Assembly: GCA_041687675.1 (NCBI GenBank) | Contig: JAWLBM010000012.1 | Coordinates: 37,930-101,929 of the forward strand | Length of the DNA stretch: 64,000 nt | DNA from: JAWLBM01 sp041687675 | Lineage (GTDB): Bacteria; Pseudomonadota; Alphaproteobacteria; Rhizobiales; Pleomorphomonadaceae | Direction: 5' to 3' | Shown: positions 1 through 7,851 of the stretch, piece after piece | How the letters are laid out: the number at the start of each line of letters is the position of its first letter | How positions within the stretch are numbered: position 1 is the first letter of the stretch | The notes under the pieces: generated by a model | Database searches by the model: none | Told to the model about the DNA's origin: nothing | Seen by the model: the letters and a program-made list of their open reading frames with translations, nothing else | Position numbers and translations under genes: made by a program

Positions 1-123
1 GCCGGATTGCGACGGCAGGTCGCGCATGCCGGGGGCGACGTCGCGCTCCATAAATATGCTAGGACACCGCTGCCGGAAAGACCGCGGACCCGCGCCGGTC
101 CGCCGCATTTGGAACGCTCGCCG

Positions 124-1203
124 ATGACCCTCGCCGCCGCAACCTCTCCCGCACGTCCGTCCGCCGCCGCCAGTCCGGCGGCCGAACGGGCGATCCGGAC
201 CTGGTTGTGGACGGTGGCGCTCTTCGTGGTGGCCATGGTGGTCGTGGGCGGTGCGACGCGGCTCACCGAATCCGGTCTGTCGATCACCGAGTGGAAGCCG
301 GTGATGGGCGCCATCCCGCCGCTGTCGCAGGCGGACTGGCTCGCCGAGTTCGAGAAGTACCGGCAGATCCCCGAGTACCAGCAGATCAACAGGGGCATGA
401 GCCTCGAGGCCTTCAAGACCATCTACTGGTGGGAGTGGGGGCACCGGCTGCTCGGCCGCGTGATCGGCTTCGTGTTCCTGGTCCCGTTCCTCGTCTTCGC
501 CGCCCGCGGCTGGATCAGCCGGCCGATGCTGCCACGCCTCGGCCTGCTGTTCGTGCTCGGCGGGCTGCAGGGGGCGGTCGGCTGGTGGATGGTGGCGAGC
601 GGGCTCACCGAGCGCACCGACGTCAGCCAGTACCGGCTGGCCACGCACCTGACGCTCGCCTGCGTCATTCTCGCCGCCACCGTGTGGATCGCCGAGGGCT
701 TCCGCGAGCGGCGGCTGCGCTTCGCCGAGGCGGCGGGGCTGCGCGGGATCGCCAACGCCGTCGTCGTGCTGACGCTGGTGCAGATCTTCCTCGGCGGACT
801 CGTCGCCGGCCTCGACGCCGGCTGGGTCTACAACACCTGGCCGCTGATGGACGGCGCGTGGATCCCCGAGGGGCTGCTGTTCCAGTCGCCCTGGTGGATC
901 AACTTCTTCGAGAACCACATGACGGTGCAGTTCGTGCACCGGATCGGCGCCTATGCGCTGACGGCCCTGGTCGTCGTCAACCTCGTCGTGGTGCTGCGCC
1001 GGGCGCTGGAGCCGGAGACGGTGCGCCGGGCGGTGCTGCTGGCCGGGCTGGTGCTGGCGCAGGCCGTCGTCGGCATCGCCACGCTGCTCGCGGTGGTCCC
1101 GCTGTCGCTGGCGCTGCTGCACCAGTTCATGGCGGCCGTCGTCCTCATCGCCGCCGCGGTCAACGCCCGCCGGCTGCAGGACACCGCCACCCGGATCCGC
1201 TGA
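124..1203 (+). CDS. ctaA: Heme A synthase, COX15/CtaA family
   Basis: This membrane enzyme converts heme O to heme A for cytochrome aa3 oxidase. The ATG at 124 is preferred because the in-frame sequence upstream of it looks non-coding; it gives 359 residues, normal for the proteobacterial family. About eight hydrophobic segments are visible. The heme-ligand histidines lie in the expected settings: WEWGHRLLGR, RLATHLTL, FFENHMTVQFVHRIG and ALLHQFMAA. The motif GGATRLTESGLSITEWKPV near the N-terminus is a family hallmark. The gene stands alone and is convergent with the next gene. A strong hairpin follows the stop codon. The assignment is secure. Confidence 0.95.
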   Translation: MTLAAATSPARPSAAASPAAERAIRTWLWTVALFVVAMVVVGGATRLTESGLSITEWKPVMGAIPPLSQADWLAEFEKYRQIPEYQQINRGMSLEAFKTIYWWEWGHRLLGRVIGFVFLVPFLVFAARGWISRPMLPRLGLLFVLGGLQGAVGWWMVASGLTERTDVSQYRLATHLTLACVILAATVWIAEGFRERRLRFAEAAGLRGIANAVVVLTLVQIFLGGLVAGLDAGWVYNTWPLMDGAWIPEGLLFQSPWWINFFENHMTVQFVHRIGAYALTALVVVNLVVVLRRALEPETVRRAVLLAGLVLAQAVVGIATLLAVVPLSLALLHQFMAAVVLIAAAVNARRLQDTATRIR

Positions 1204-1210
1204 GCGGAAC

Positions 1211-1236
1211 GGGCGGGGCGAAGGTTCGCCCCGCCC
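1211..1236 (+). terminator. Hairpin after ctaA
   Basis: A perfect 11-bp stem (GGGCGGGGCGA pairing with TCGCCCCGCCC) with an AGGT loop begins 7 bases after the ctaA stop codon, between two convergent genes. No T-run follows it. It could act as a bidirectional transcript-end or mRNA-stabilising hairpin rather than as a classic intrinsic terminator. Confidence 0.5.
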
Positions 1237-1278
1237 GCAGGTCGCATCCCGCGCCGGAGACCGGCGGGGAGGGCCGAC

Positions 1279-2124
1279 TCAGTCGTCGAGCGCGACCGTG
1301 CAGGCGATTTCGGTTCCACCCTTCATCGCCTTGACGACGCTGCCCTCGCCGAAGCCCGTCGGGAAGTTGGCCGGGAAGCTCGCGCCGCGGCTGTTGAAGC
1401 CGATCTCGGCCTCGACTTCGCCGTCGCCGTCGTCCTCGAGCACCGCCTGGCCGACGACGATATTGTCGACCACGAAGTCGATGAGGTCGCCCGCCACAAG
1501 CCCGGCGGAGGGCTCCGCCTCGAACTCGGCGCTGAACTTGTGCAGCGTGCTCGTGGCGTCGCCGACGAAGGCCTCCGCCTCGGCCTCGATGCTCATGCCG
1601 TCCTGTTCGGCGGCGCAGGCGAACTCGATCTCCTCCTCGTCCTCGTCGTCGGGGTCGACGGGCAGTTGCGGCTTGGGAAGCTTTCGACCGCGCGGGTCGG
1701 CGGTGCGGACGATGGCGAGCGGTTCGAAGAAGCTCTCCACGTCCGGGTAGATGAGGCCGACCATCATGTCGCGGTCCTTGGCGATCTCGCCGCGCAGCAT
1801 CAGCACCGTGGCCGGATCGCCCTCGACGTCTGCCGGCACCTCGAACTCGCCGGAGAACTGGCACAGCCGGTCGGCGACGACCTTGCCGGAAATGGTGTAT
1901 CCCGCTTTCGAAACGTGGTCCTTCATGCACTCCGAAGCGACGATCTGGCCCCGCCGGTCCAGCGTGAAGCTGCAGGCGAGGCGGGTGTCGGATCCGTAGG
2001 CGAAGGTGGTGAGCCAGCTGCCCGCCAGGTGGCGGTTCGAGCAGCGTTCGCTGCCCTTGTCGCTGGCGAGGGCGGGGGTCGAGACGAGCGCGAGGGCGAC
2101 GGTTGCAAGGGCCAGGGCTTTCAT
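1279..2124 (-). CDS. Exported protein of unknown function
   Basis: The product has 281 residues. It begins with a clear Sec signal peptide: a Lys near the start, an Ala/Leu/Val core and an Ala-x-Ala site at about residues 18-20, cut before SDKG. The mature protein has several cysteines and an acidic patch (DPDDEDEEE) near the middle, and reads as a soluble periplasmic or secreted beta-rich protein. No family was recognised. A good ribosome site (GAGGAGAG) precedes the ATG. It lies downstream of a PilZ gene on the same strand, with 166 bases between them, so an operon is possible but not evident. Confidence 0.75.
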   Translation of the reverse strand: MKALALATVALALVSTPALASDKGSERCSNRHLAGSWLTTFAYGSDTRLACSFTLDRRGQIVASECMKDHVSKAGYTISGKVVADRLCQFSGEFEVPADVEGDPATVLMLRGEIAKDRDMMVGLIYPDVESFFEPLAIVRTADPRGRKLPKPQLPVDPDDEDEEEIEFACAAEQDGMSIEAEAEAFVGDATSTLHKFSAEFEAEPSAGLVAGDLIDFVVDNIVVGQAVLEDDGDGEVEAEIGFNSRGASFPANFPTGFGEGSVVKAMKGGTEIACTVALDD

Positions 2125-2290
2125 GTCTCTCCTCGGAGATCAGGGCATAAGCGAAGGCGTTATGCCCCGGCACCCGTTGAGGGACGGATATCGTCGGGCC
2201 GGCGGTTTGAATCGAATGCGACGGAAATCTCGCAGGGGCACGGGCGCGCGCGACGAGCCTGCCGCCGGTGGCCCACGGGGGCCGGCCGGC

Positions 2291-2908
2291 TCAGAGGTTG
2301 TTCTGGATCATGTCCTCGGACTGGACCATGGCGAACTCCACCGCCACGCCGTCCTCGAGATGGCGGACCACCCGGGCGCGCATGCGGCCGAGGGTGATCT
2401 GGGCGCCCACCGGCGGGCGCGTCTCCAGCGCCACGGCCGCGCCGGAGAGGGACACGTCCATGATCTTCGCGCGGATCTCGCGGCCGTCCGGCAGCACCAC
2501 GTTGGAGAAGGGCTGCTTGGGGGTGATCCGCTCGTGCCGGCGATCCTCGGGCAGGTTGAGGACGTGCCGGTTGGCGAGCCAGGTGAGCTGGGAGGCGAGC
2601 TTGTCGCGCTTGCGGGCCGTGGCGTTGATGGTCATTGCGAAGCCGCCGTCGATCAGGCGGGCGATCTCGCCCTCGATGCGGCCGACGTGGTCGATGTAGG
2701 CGATCACCCGCTCGCCGACGTAGCCCTGGACCGGGGCCATCAGCGCCGCGCCGCCGGGCGACATGTCCGTGACCTGGCAGGGGTATTCGGTGCGGTTCTC
2801 GAGCATGAAGCGGCCGAGCACGTTGACCGTCACCCGCTGGAACCGCCGGCGCTCCGGGCGCTCCAACATGCGCCTGGCGATGCTGCTCTGGCTGACTGCG
2901 CTGGACAT
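2291..2908 (-). CDS. Tandem PilZ-domain protein
   Basis: The 205-residue protein appears to hold two PilZ domains. The first has an arginine-rich entry (RPERRRFQR) followed by DMSPGGAAL. The second has DRRHERI followed by DVSLSGAAV. The RxxxR plus (D/N)xSxxG pattern is the cyclic-di-GMP-binding signature, so both copies look ligand-competent, the first more clearly. There is no membrane segment and no output domain, so it probably acts as a cytosolic c-di-GMP receptor influencing motility or envelope functions. Tandem PilZ proteins of this size are common in Hyphomicrobiales. Its target cannot be told from the neighbours. Confidence 0.85.
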   Translation of the reverse strand: MSSAVSQSSIARRMLERPERRRFQRVTVNVLGRFMLENRTEYPCQVTDMSPGGAALMAPVQGYVGERVIAYIDHVGRIEGEIARLIDGGFAMTINATARKRDKLASQLTWLANRHVLNLPEDRRHERITPKQPFSNVVLPDGREIRAKIMDVSLSGAAVALETRPPVGAQITLGRMRARVVRHLEDGVAVEFAMVQSEDMIQNNL

Positions 2909-3009
2909 GCCGCTCCCGGTCGGTTCGGCCGCGGTCCGGTCAAGGCGGCCTGCCCTTTCAGGCTAGGTCCCCGTGATTAACAACCGGTGTAGCCGGGAGG
3001 AAAAACCGG

Positions 3010-3678
3010 TCACGCGCTGTCGTTGCGGCCACCTTCCAGGACGCGCAGGTGCGCGACCCGCCGGCCGGCGCCCGGCAGCGGCAGTTCTTCCGGCAGCGGC
3101 GAGGGATCACCGGCGAATGCGGAACGGACCGCGCGGCGCTCCTCCGCGTCCACCTCGTCGCCGCGGAGGATGAAGCTCGGCCGCTCGTCGGGCCAGATCA
3201 GGCGGAGGCTCTGCACCGGCTGGCGCACGACCGGGTGCAGGCCGAGCCAGTAGGGGCTCTCCAGCGGCGCGAAGCAGCCGAGGATGCGGGAGTGCTGCGG
3301 GCCGTCGTGGCTCAGCGGCAGCATGATGACTTCGACAGGCAGGCTCTGGCCGCGCTCGTTGTGCGCCTCGAGGCCGAGGATCGCCGCCGCGCCGTCCTCG
3401 ACGATGGCGGCGAGGAGGCACGCGATCGCCTCGCGGTCCTTGTCAACCCAGAGGTCGAGGAGGTTGCGGCCCTTCAGTTCCCGGCAGTAGGCGCCGCAGA
3501 GGCGGGTGCCGGCGAGGCGGAAATTGTACGTCTCGCGGTCGACCGCCTCGAGGATGAAGGTGTCGCCGAGGATCTGGCGGATGTCACCCGGCTCGATCTC
3601 GAAGCGGGCCGGCGCCGTACGGCTTCCCCGCAGACGCGTCCAGTAGTCGAAGAGCGTGCGGGTGACTGCATGTTTCAT
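3010..3678 (-). CDS. PAS-like domain protein (PAS_5 type)
   Basis: The product has 222 residues. The N-terminal 150 residues follow the pattern of the alphaproteobacterial PAS_5 family: WTRLRGSRTAPARFEIEPGD, then ILGDTFILE, FRLAGTRLCGAYCREL and a GRNLLDLW stretch. This family usually stands alone, without a kinase or cyclase output, and is thought to be sensory. The C-terminal 50 residues are low-complexity. The upstream 490 bases contain no recognisable gene. The family name is given from memory of the motif pattern; the ligand and role are unknown. Confidence 0.8.
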   Translation of the reverse strand: MKHAVTRTLFDYWTRLRGSRTAPARFEIEPGDIRQILGDTFILEAVDRETYNFRLAGTRLCGAYCRELKGRNLLDLWVDKDREAIACLLAAIVEDGAAAILGLEAHNERGQSLPVEVIMLPLSHDGPQHSRILGCFAPLESPYWLGLHPVVRQPVQSLRLIWPDERPSFILRGDEVDAEERRAVRSAFAGDPSPLPEELPLPGAGRRVAHLRVLEGGRNDSA

Positions 3679-4169
3679 CGTTCGTGTCCCGGCCCCGTGG
3701 CGTTAATCGGTCTTCGAGAGCGCGACCGCCGCCGAGCATTCCGTTTCGGCACAGGTCAACATCCATAGACCATCGTCTTGCGCACAAGGAGCAGGCCGCG
3801 TGCCAACCGCCGCCGTATCCACATGTTCCACGCCGGAGGGCGGCCGATCTGCCGTCCGCCCGTTAAGGTTTACCAATGACTTCGCTTGTCGCTGGGCGGG
3901 AAAAAGGGCTTCTATTCTCACATCGATCCAGCTTCGATCGACAGCAGGCACCACCTCGAACGCTCCGCCCGACGGTTAATGGCGGGACGGTTCACCGCCC
4001 GGGTCCCGGCCATGCCGGTCCCGGGCGTTTTCTTTTGGAACGGCCGGCGCCGGGGTGGACCGATTCGGGACCGGGTCCGGGACCATCTGCCCGATTGTCT
4101 TCGCGGGCGCGGCGTCCTATCTCGTCACCACGGCGCCCGGCGCCCCGAACCCGATGGCCGGAGGCCGCC
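3679..4169. other. Gene-free divergent region
   Basis: This 491-bp region lies between the divergent PAS-like and rhomboid genes. No convincing coding frame was seen. It holds an orphan intrinsic terminator on the plus strand (3997-4036) and a locally AT-richer stretch around 3860-3930 (GTTAAGGTTTACC, then TATTCT). That stretch could contain a promoter, but no properly spaced -35/-10 pair could be assigned. Confidence 0.5.
3997..4036 (+). terminator. Orphan intrinsic terminator
   Basis: The arms GCCCGGGTCCCGGC and GCCGGTCCCGGGC form a strong stem with one small internal mismatch and a CAT loop, followed by GTTTTCTTTT. This is among the best intrinsic terminators in the window, yet no plus-strand gene ends upstream of it; the nearest upstream gene is on the other strand. 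It may end a short untranslated RNA starting around 3870-3930. Confidence 0.7.
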
Positions 4170-4937
4170 GTGACGATCGACGAGATCCCGCCGCCCCGCG
4201 AACCGCTCTTCAACATGCCGCGGTCCGTGACGGTCCTGATCGTCGCCATGGTGGCGGTGCACCTCCTCAGGACCTACGGGTTGTCGCCGTCCCAGGACCG
4301 GCAGCTGATCCTGGTCTTCAGCTTCATTCCCGTCCGCTATTCGGAGATCGCCCGCACCTACGGCTTCCCGGGCGGGACGCTCGCGGAGATCTGGTCGCCG
4401 GTGACCTACGGCTTCCTGCACGGCGGCGCGGCGCACCTCATCTTCAACGCGGTCTGGCTCGCCGCCTTCGGCAGCGCCCTCGCACGGCGCTTCGGGGGCG
4501 GCCGGTTCCTCCTGTTCTCGGCGCTGGCGACGGTGGCCGGCGCGGCGGTCCACTACCTCGCCCACAGCGAGGACTTCGCGCCGGTGGTCGGCGCCTCGGC
4601 GGCGATCTCCGGCCACATGGCGGCGGTGTCGCGCTTCATGTTCCAGGCCGGCGGCCCGCTGCGCGCCAACAGGCGCGACCCGGCGGTCTGGCAGGCGGAC
4701 GCGGTGACGCTTCCCGGCATCCTCTCCGACCGCCGCGTGCTCGGGTTCCTCGCCGTCTGGTTCGGACTGAACCTTCTGTTCGGCCTCGGCGCCGCGCCGA
4801 TCGCGGGGGAGGGCGCCTCGATCGCCTGGGAGGCGCACATCGGCGGCTTCGTCTTCGGCCTTCTCGCCTTCTCCCTGTTCGATCCGCCGGCGGATGTGCG
4901 GGCGCGGCGGGCGCTCGAGGCGCTGCGGCGGGGATGA
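4170..4937 (+). CDS. Rhomboid family intramembrane serine protease
   Basis: The protein has 255 residues from a GTG start at 4170, chosen because GGAGG sits just upstream and the N-terminus then leads directly into the first membrane segment. The rhomboid hallmarks are present: HGGAAHLIFNAVW (H84, H89 and N93, oxyanion side), GASAAISG with the likely nucleophile S143, and AHIGGFVFG with the base H223. About six membrane helices can be drawn. The loop between helices 4 and 5 (residues about 160-190) is polar and longer than usual. Substrates are unknown. A CBS-pair gene follows after 121 bases on the same strand. Confidence 0.9.
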   Translation: MTIDEIPPPREPLFNMPRSVTVLIVAMVAVHLLRTYGLSPSQDRQLILVFSFIPVRYSEIARTYGFPGGTLAEIWSPVTYGFLHGGAAHLIFNAVWLAAFGSALARRFGGGRFLLFSALATVAGAAVHYLAHSEDFAPVVGASAAISGHMAAVSRFMFQAGGPLRANRRDPAVWQADAVTLPGILSDRRVLGFLAVWFGLNLLFGLGAAPIAGEGASIAWEAHIGGFVFGLLAFSLFDPPADVRARRALEALRRG

Positions 4938-5058
4938 GCCGGATCCCCGGCGAGGACAACCTACTTGCCGTTCAATCGATTGAGGTGGATCATCGGAAGG
5001 TGGCCGGCCCCGTCCGGGGCGCGGCCGCCGGATCCGATGTCAGGGAGGCAAGGGCCAC

Positions 5059-5490
5059 ATGACGGTGCAATCGATCCTCGTTCTCAAGGGTGGCAACGTC
5101 GCCACGGGGACGCCCTCCATGACGCTCGCGGAGGTGTGCGCGCAGCTTGCCGAGAAGCGCATCGGCGCCCTCGTCATCATCGACGGGGAGGAGCGGGTGG
5201 CCGGCATCGTCTCGGAGCGGGACGTCGTGCGGGCGGTGGCCTCGGGCGGCGGGGCGGCGCTGGCCCAGCCGGTGTCGCGGCACATGACCTCGAGCGTCGT
5301 GACCTGCACGCGCAACCACAGCGTCAACTCGGTCATGGAGACCATGACCCGCGGCCGCTTCCGCCACCTGCCGGTGGTCGAGGAGGGCAAGCTGGTCGGC
5401 ATCGTCTCCATCGGCGACGTGGTGAAGCACCGGATCGCCGAGGTGGAGCGCGAGGCGGAGGAGATCCGCAACTACATCGCCACCGCCTGA
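5059..5490 (+). CDS. CBS-pair regulatory protein
   Basis: This 143-residue cytosolic protein consists almost entirely of two CBS motifs, at residues about 10-65 and 80-138. Typical repeats are GIVSERDVVRAVA in the first and GRFRHLPVVEEGKLVGIVSIGD in the second. Such stand-alone pairs bind adenosine nucleotides and sense energy state. A strong ribosome site (GGAGG) precedes the ATG. The gene is convergent with hisI, with only 31 bases between the stop codons. The partner or effector of the module is unknown. Confidence 0.9.
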   Translation: MTVQSILVLKGGNVATGTPSMTLAEVCAQLAEKRIGALVIIDGEERVAGIVSERDVVRAVASGGGAALAQPVSRHMTSSVVTCTRNHSVNSVMETMTRGRFRHLPVVEEGKLVGIVSIGDVVKHRIAEVEREAEEIRNYIATA

Positions 5491-5521
5491 CGGCAGCAGG
5501 CCGGGCGCGAGTACCGCCCGA

Positions 5522-5992
5522 TCAGCGCCGGCCGTAGACGGCATCCGGGTCGAAGCGAGGCGCCTCGGCGGGCGGTTCCAGCCTGACCGGCCCGGCGGCC
5601 GCGTCCTGGCCGAGCGGCACCTTCCGGAAGAAGCAGGAGACATGGCCGGTGTGGCAGGTGGCCCCGTGCCCCTCCACCCGGACCAGCATCACCAGAGCGT
5701 CCTGGTCGCAGTCGACCAGGAGCTCCACCACCTTCTGGACGTTGCCGCTGGTCGCGCCCTTGTGCCAGAGCTCGCCGCGCGAGCGGCTCCAGTACCAGGC
5801 CTCGCCGGTGCGGATGGTGAGGGCGAGGCTTTCCGCGTTCATGTGGCCGACCATCAGCACGCGCCCGTCGTCGGCGTCCACCGCGACGCAGGTGACGGTG
5901 CCGTCGGGCCCGAAGCGGGGGGCGAGAACGAGACCGCCCTCGACCTCGGATTTCGAGGCGAGGGCGGGAAAGAGCGCGGGTCTTTCGGTCAT
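5522..5992 (-). CDS. hisI: Phosphoribosyl-AMP cyclohydrolase
   Basis: HisI opens the adenine ring of phosphoribosyl-AMP in histidine biosynthesis. The 156-residue length is normal for the stand-alone, non-HisE-fused enzyme. Diagnostic stretches are VLMVGHMNAESLALT, YWSRSRGELWHKGATSGN and the metal-binding set DCDQDAL followed by CHTGHVSCFF. The gene begins 34 bases after folE on the same strand. This folE-hisI pair is common in Hyphomicrobiales and suggests cotranscription. Confidence 0.96.
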   Translation of the reverse strand: MTERPALFPALASKSEVEGGLVLAPRFGPDGTVTCVAVDADDGRVLMVGHMNAESLALTIRTGEAWYWSRSRGELWHKGATSGNVQKVVELLVDCDQDALVMLVRVEGHGATCHTGHVSCFFRKVPLGQDAAAGPVRLEPPAEAPRFDPDAVYGRR

Positions 5993-6026
5993 CCTGGAAC
6001 GCCCCGGATCGGGCCGGGGCGCGGCG

Positions 6027-6656
6027 TCAGCGGCCGGCCCGCAGCAGGGTCATGAACCGGACCTGCTCCGTCGGATCGTTGCGGAACACGCCGGTGAACT
6101 GGGTGGTCACGGTCGACACGCCGGACTTGTGGATCCCGCGCATCGCCATGCACATGTGCTCGGCCTCGACCATCACGGCGACGCCGCGGGGCCGGAGACC
6201 CTCGTCGATGGCCTGCACGATCTGCGACGTCAAGCTCTCCTGCGTCTGCAGCCGGCGGGCGTAGACGTCCACCACCCGGGCGAGCTTGGACAGCCCGACC
6301 ACGCCGCCGTCGGGATAATAGGCGATGTGCGCCTTGCCCACGAAGGGCACCATGTGGTGCTCGCAGTGCGAGTAGAAGGGGATGTCGCGCACCAGCACGA
6401 TGTCGTCGTAGCCCTCGACCTCCTCGAACACGCGGGCGAGCATCGCGGCCGGATCCTTGCCGTAGCCGCCGAACAGCTCGCTGAAGGCCTTCGCCACGCG
6501 CGCGGGCGTGTCGACGAGGCCTTCGCGGTCGGGGTCGTCACCGGTCCAGGCCAGCAGCGTGCGAACGGCGGCCTCGACCTCCTCGCGGCTCGGCCGCTCG
6601 GGGGCGCGCGCCTGGGTGTCGTGACGTCCGTGTGAGGGTGTGAGGATTGCATCCAT
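6027..6656 (-). CDS. folE: GTP cyclohydrolase I
   Basis: FolE makes 7,8-dihydroneopterin triphosphate from GTP, the first step of folate and pterin synthesis. The start at 6656 gives 209 residues, close to family length. An upstream in-frame ATG at 6722 would add 22 residues that do not look like the family, and an AAGGG site lies about 10 bases before 6656. The zinc ligands are seen in HCEHHMVPFVGKAHIAY and in EAEHMCMAMRG. The active-site region GVSTVTTQFTGVF is intact. The gene is divergent from the NifU-type scaffold gene and is followed closely by hisI. Confidence 0.95.
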   Translation of the reverse strand: MDAILTPSHGRHDTQARAPERPSREEVEAAVRTLLAWTGDDPDREGLVDTPARVAKAFSELFGGYGKDPAAMLARVFEEVEGYDDIVLVRDIPFYSHCEHHMVPFVGKAHIAYYPDGGVVGLSKLARVVDVYARRLQTQESLTSQIVQAIDEGLRPRGVAVMVEAEHMCMAMRGIHKSGVSTVTTQFTGVFRNDPTEQVRFMTLLRAGR

Positions 6657-6873
6657 GACAGGAACTGCCCTTTCTCGTTTTCCCACCCTCATACGCTCCA
6701 TCAGCCACATCGGACCATGCATCGCGAACCATCTTTTCGCCCGACCCCGAAGGTCGGCGCGGAAGGTGGATGTCGGAGGTCCGCTCGCATATATACTCGC
6801 AGGGACAACGTGAAAAAAGACGCGGGCGCGGCCTTTCCGGTTCCGGCCCGGTCACAGTTCGGCGAAGACGGCC

Positions 6874-7326
6874 ATGATCGACGACATCTACAACGCCCGG
6901 ATTCTCGAGTTCGCGGGCAACATTCCGCGGCTCGGCCGGCTCGACGGTCCCGACGCGAGCGCCAAGGCGCATTCCAAGCTGTGCGGCTCGACCGTGGTCG
7001 TCGACCTCCGGATGGACGGCGACCGGGTCAGCGATTTCGGCCATGACGTGAAGGCCTGCGCGCTGGGACAGGCCTCCTCCTCCATCATGGCGCGCAACAT
7101 CGTCGGAGCGAGCGCGGCGGAATTGCGCGAGGTGCGCGAGACGATGCGCAAGATGCTGAAGGAGAACGGGCCGCCGCCCGAGGGCCGCTTCGCCGACCTC
7201 CGCTACCTCGAGCCGGTGCGCGACTTCAAGGCCCGCCACGCATCGACCATGCTCACCTTCGATGCGGTGGTCGACTGCCTCGACCAGATCGAGGCGGCCC
7301 GGGCGAAGCCGGCGTCGGTGGCCTGA
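6874..7326 (+). CDS. NifU-type Fe-S cluster assembly scaffold
   Basis: This 150-residue protein matches the N-terminal scaffold domain of NifU/IscU/SufU. It has LCGSTVVVDL (C37) and KACALGQASSSIMA (C62) in the two expected cysteine positions. Where the third ligand of classical scaffolds would lie (RxxC), the sequence reads RHASTML, so Ser124 replaces it; the next cysteine is C135. That pattern may be a feature of this alphaproteobacterial subfamily. The yidD start codon follows the stop with one base between them, so the two genes are almost certainly cotranscribed. Confidence 0.88.
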   Translation: MIDDIYNARILEFAGNIPRLGRLDGPDASAKAHSKLCGSTVVVDLRMDGDRVSDFGHDVKACALGQASSSIMARNIVGASAAELREVRETMRKMLKENGPPPEGRFADLRYLEPVRDFKARHASTMLTFDAVVDCLDQIEAARAKPASVA

Positions 7327-7327
7327 G

Positions 7328-7669
7328 ATGTGCGCCTCCTCAGCCGCGACCGGCCGGCGGACGCCCGGGCGGGTCGTCGCGCACGCCCTCATCCGCGGCT
7401 ACCAGCTGACCCTGTCGCCCTTCATCGGCCGGCAGTGCCGCTACGCCCCGACCTGCTCGCACTACACGGACGAGGCCATCGAGCGCTTCGGCTTCTGGGC
7501 CGGCGGCTGGATGGGCCTTGCCCGCTTCCTGCGCTGCAACCCCTTCGGCGCCTCGGGCTACGACCCGATCCCCGAGAGGCTGGACCCCGCCTGGCGCTGG
7601 TGGGCGCCCTGGCGCGGCGCCCGCTGGACCGGCCGCCACATCGACCCGGCGACGCGGATCGACCTCTGA
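7328..7669 (+). CDS. yidD: Membrane protein insertion efficiency factor YidD
   Basis: YidD is a small membrane-associated protein that assists YidC-dependent insertion. The ATG at 7328 gives 113 residues. The family signature is complete: LIRGYQLTLSPFIGRQCRY, then PTCSHYTDEAI, then FLRCNPF. The three cysteines (RQCRY, PTCSHY, RCNP) are in their usual places. The start codon is one base beyond the scaffold gene's stop. The gene order scaffold-yidD-thrS is typical of Hyphomicrobiales. Confidence 0.93.
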   Translation: MCASSAATGRRTPGRVVAHALIRGYQLTLSPFIGRQCRYAPTCSHYTDEAIERFGFWAGGWMGLARFLRCNPFGASGYDPIPERLDPAWRWWAPWRGARWTGRHIDPATRIDL

Positions 7670-7851
7670 CCTGATCGGGCCGCGGCCGGAGGCGAGCGGC
7701 TGTGAGAACGCGCCGCGACCCCCGACCCGCGGTCGTCCAGTCGCCCGTGGCGCCGACGCTCTGGACAGGCCCCGGCGGCGCCACCTATATCGTGCGCGCC
7801 GACCAACCGCTTACCCGCGCTCGTCAGCGGGAGTGAGCAGGAGACTTGAAG

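Noticed and set aside
1540..2397. Plus-strand open frame opposite the exported protein at 1279-2124
   Set aside because: The minus-strand frame has a signal peptide and a good ribosome site; the plus-strand one has neither.
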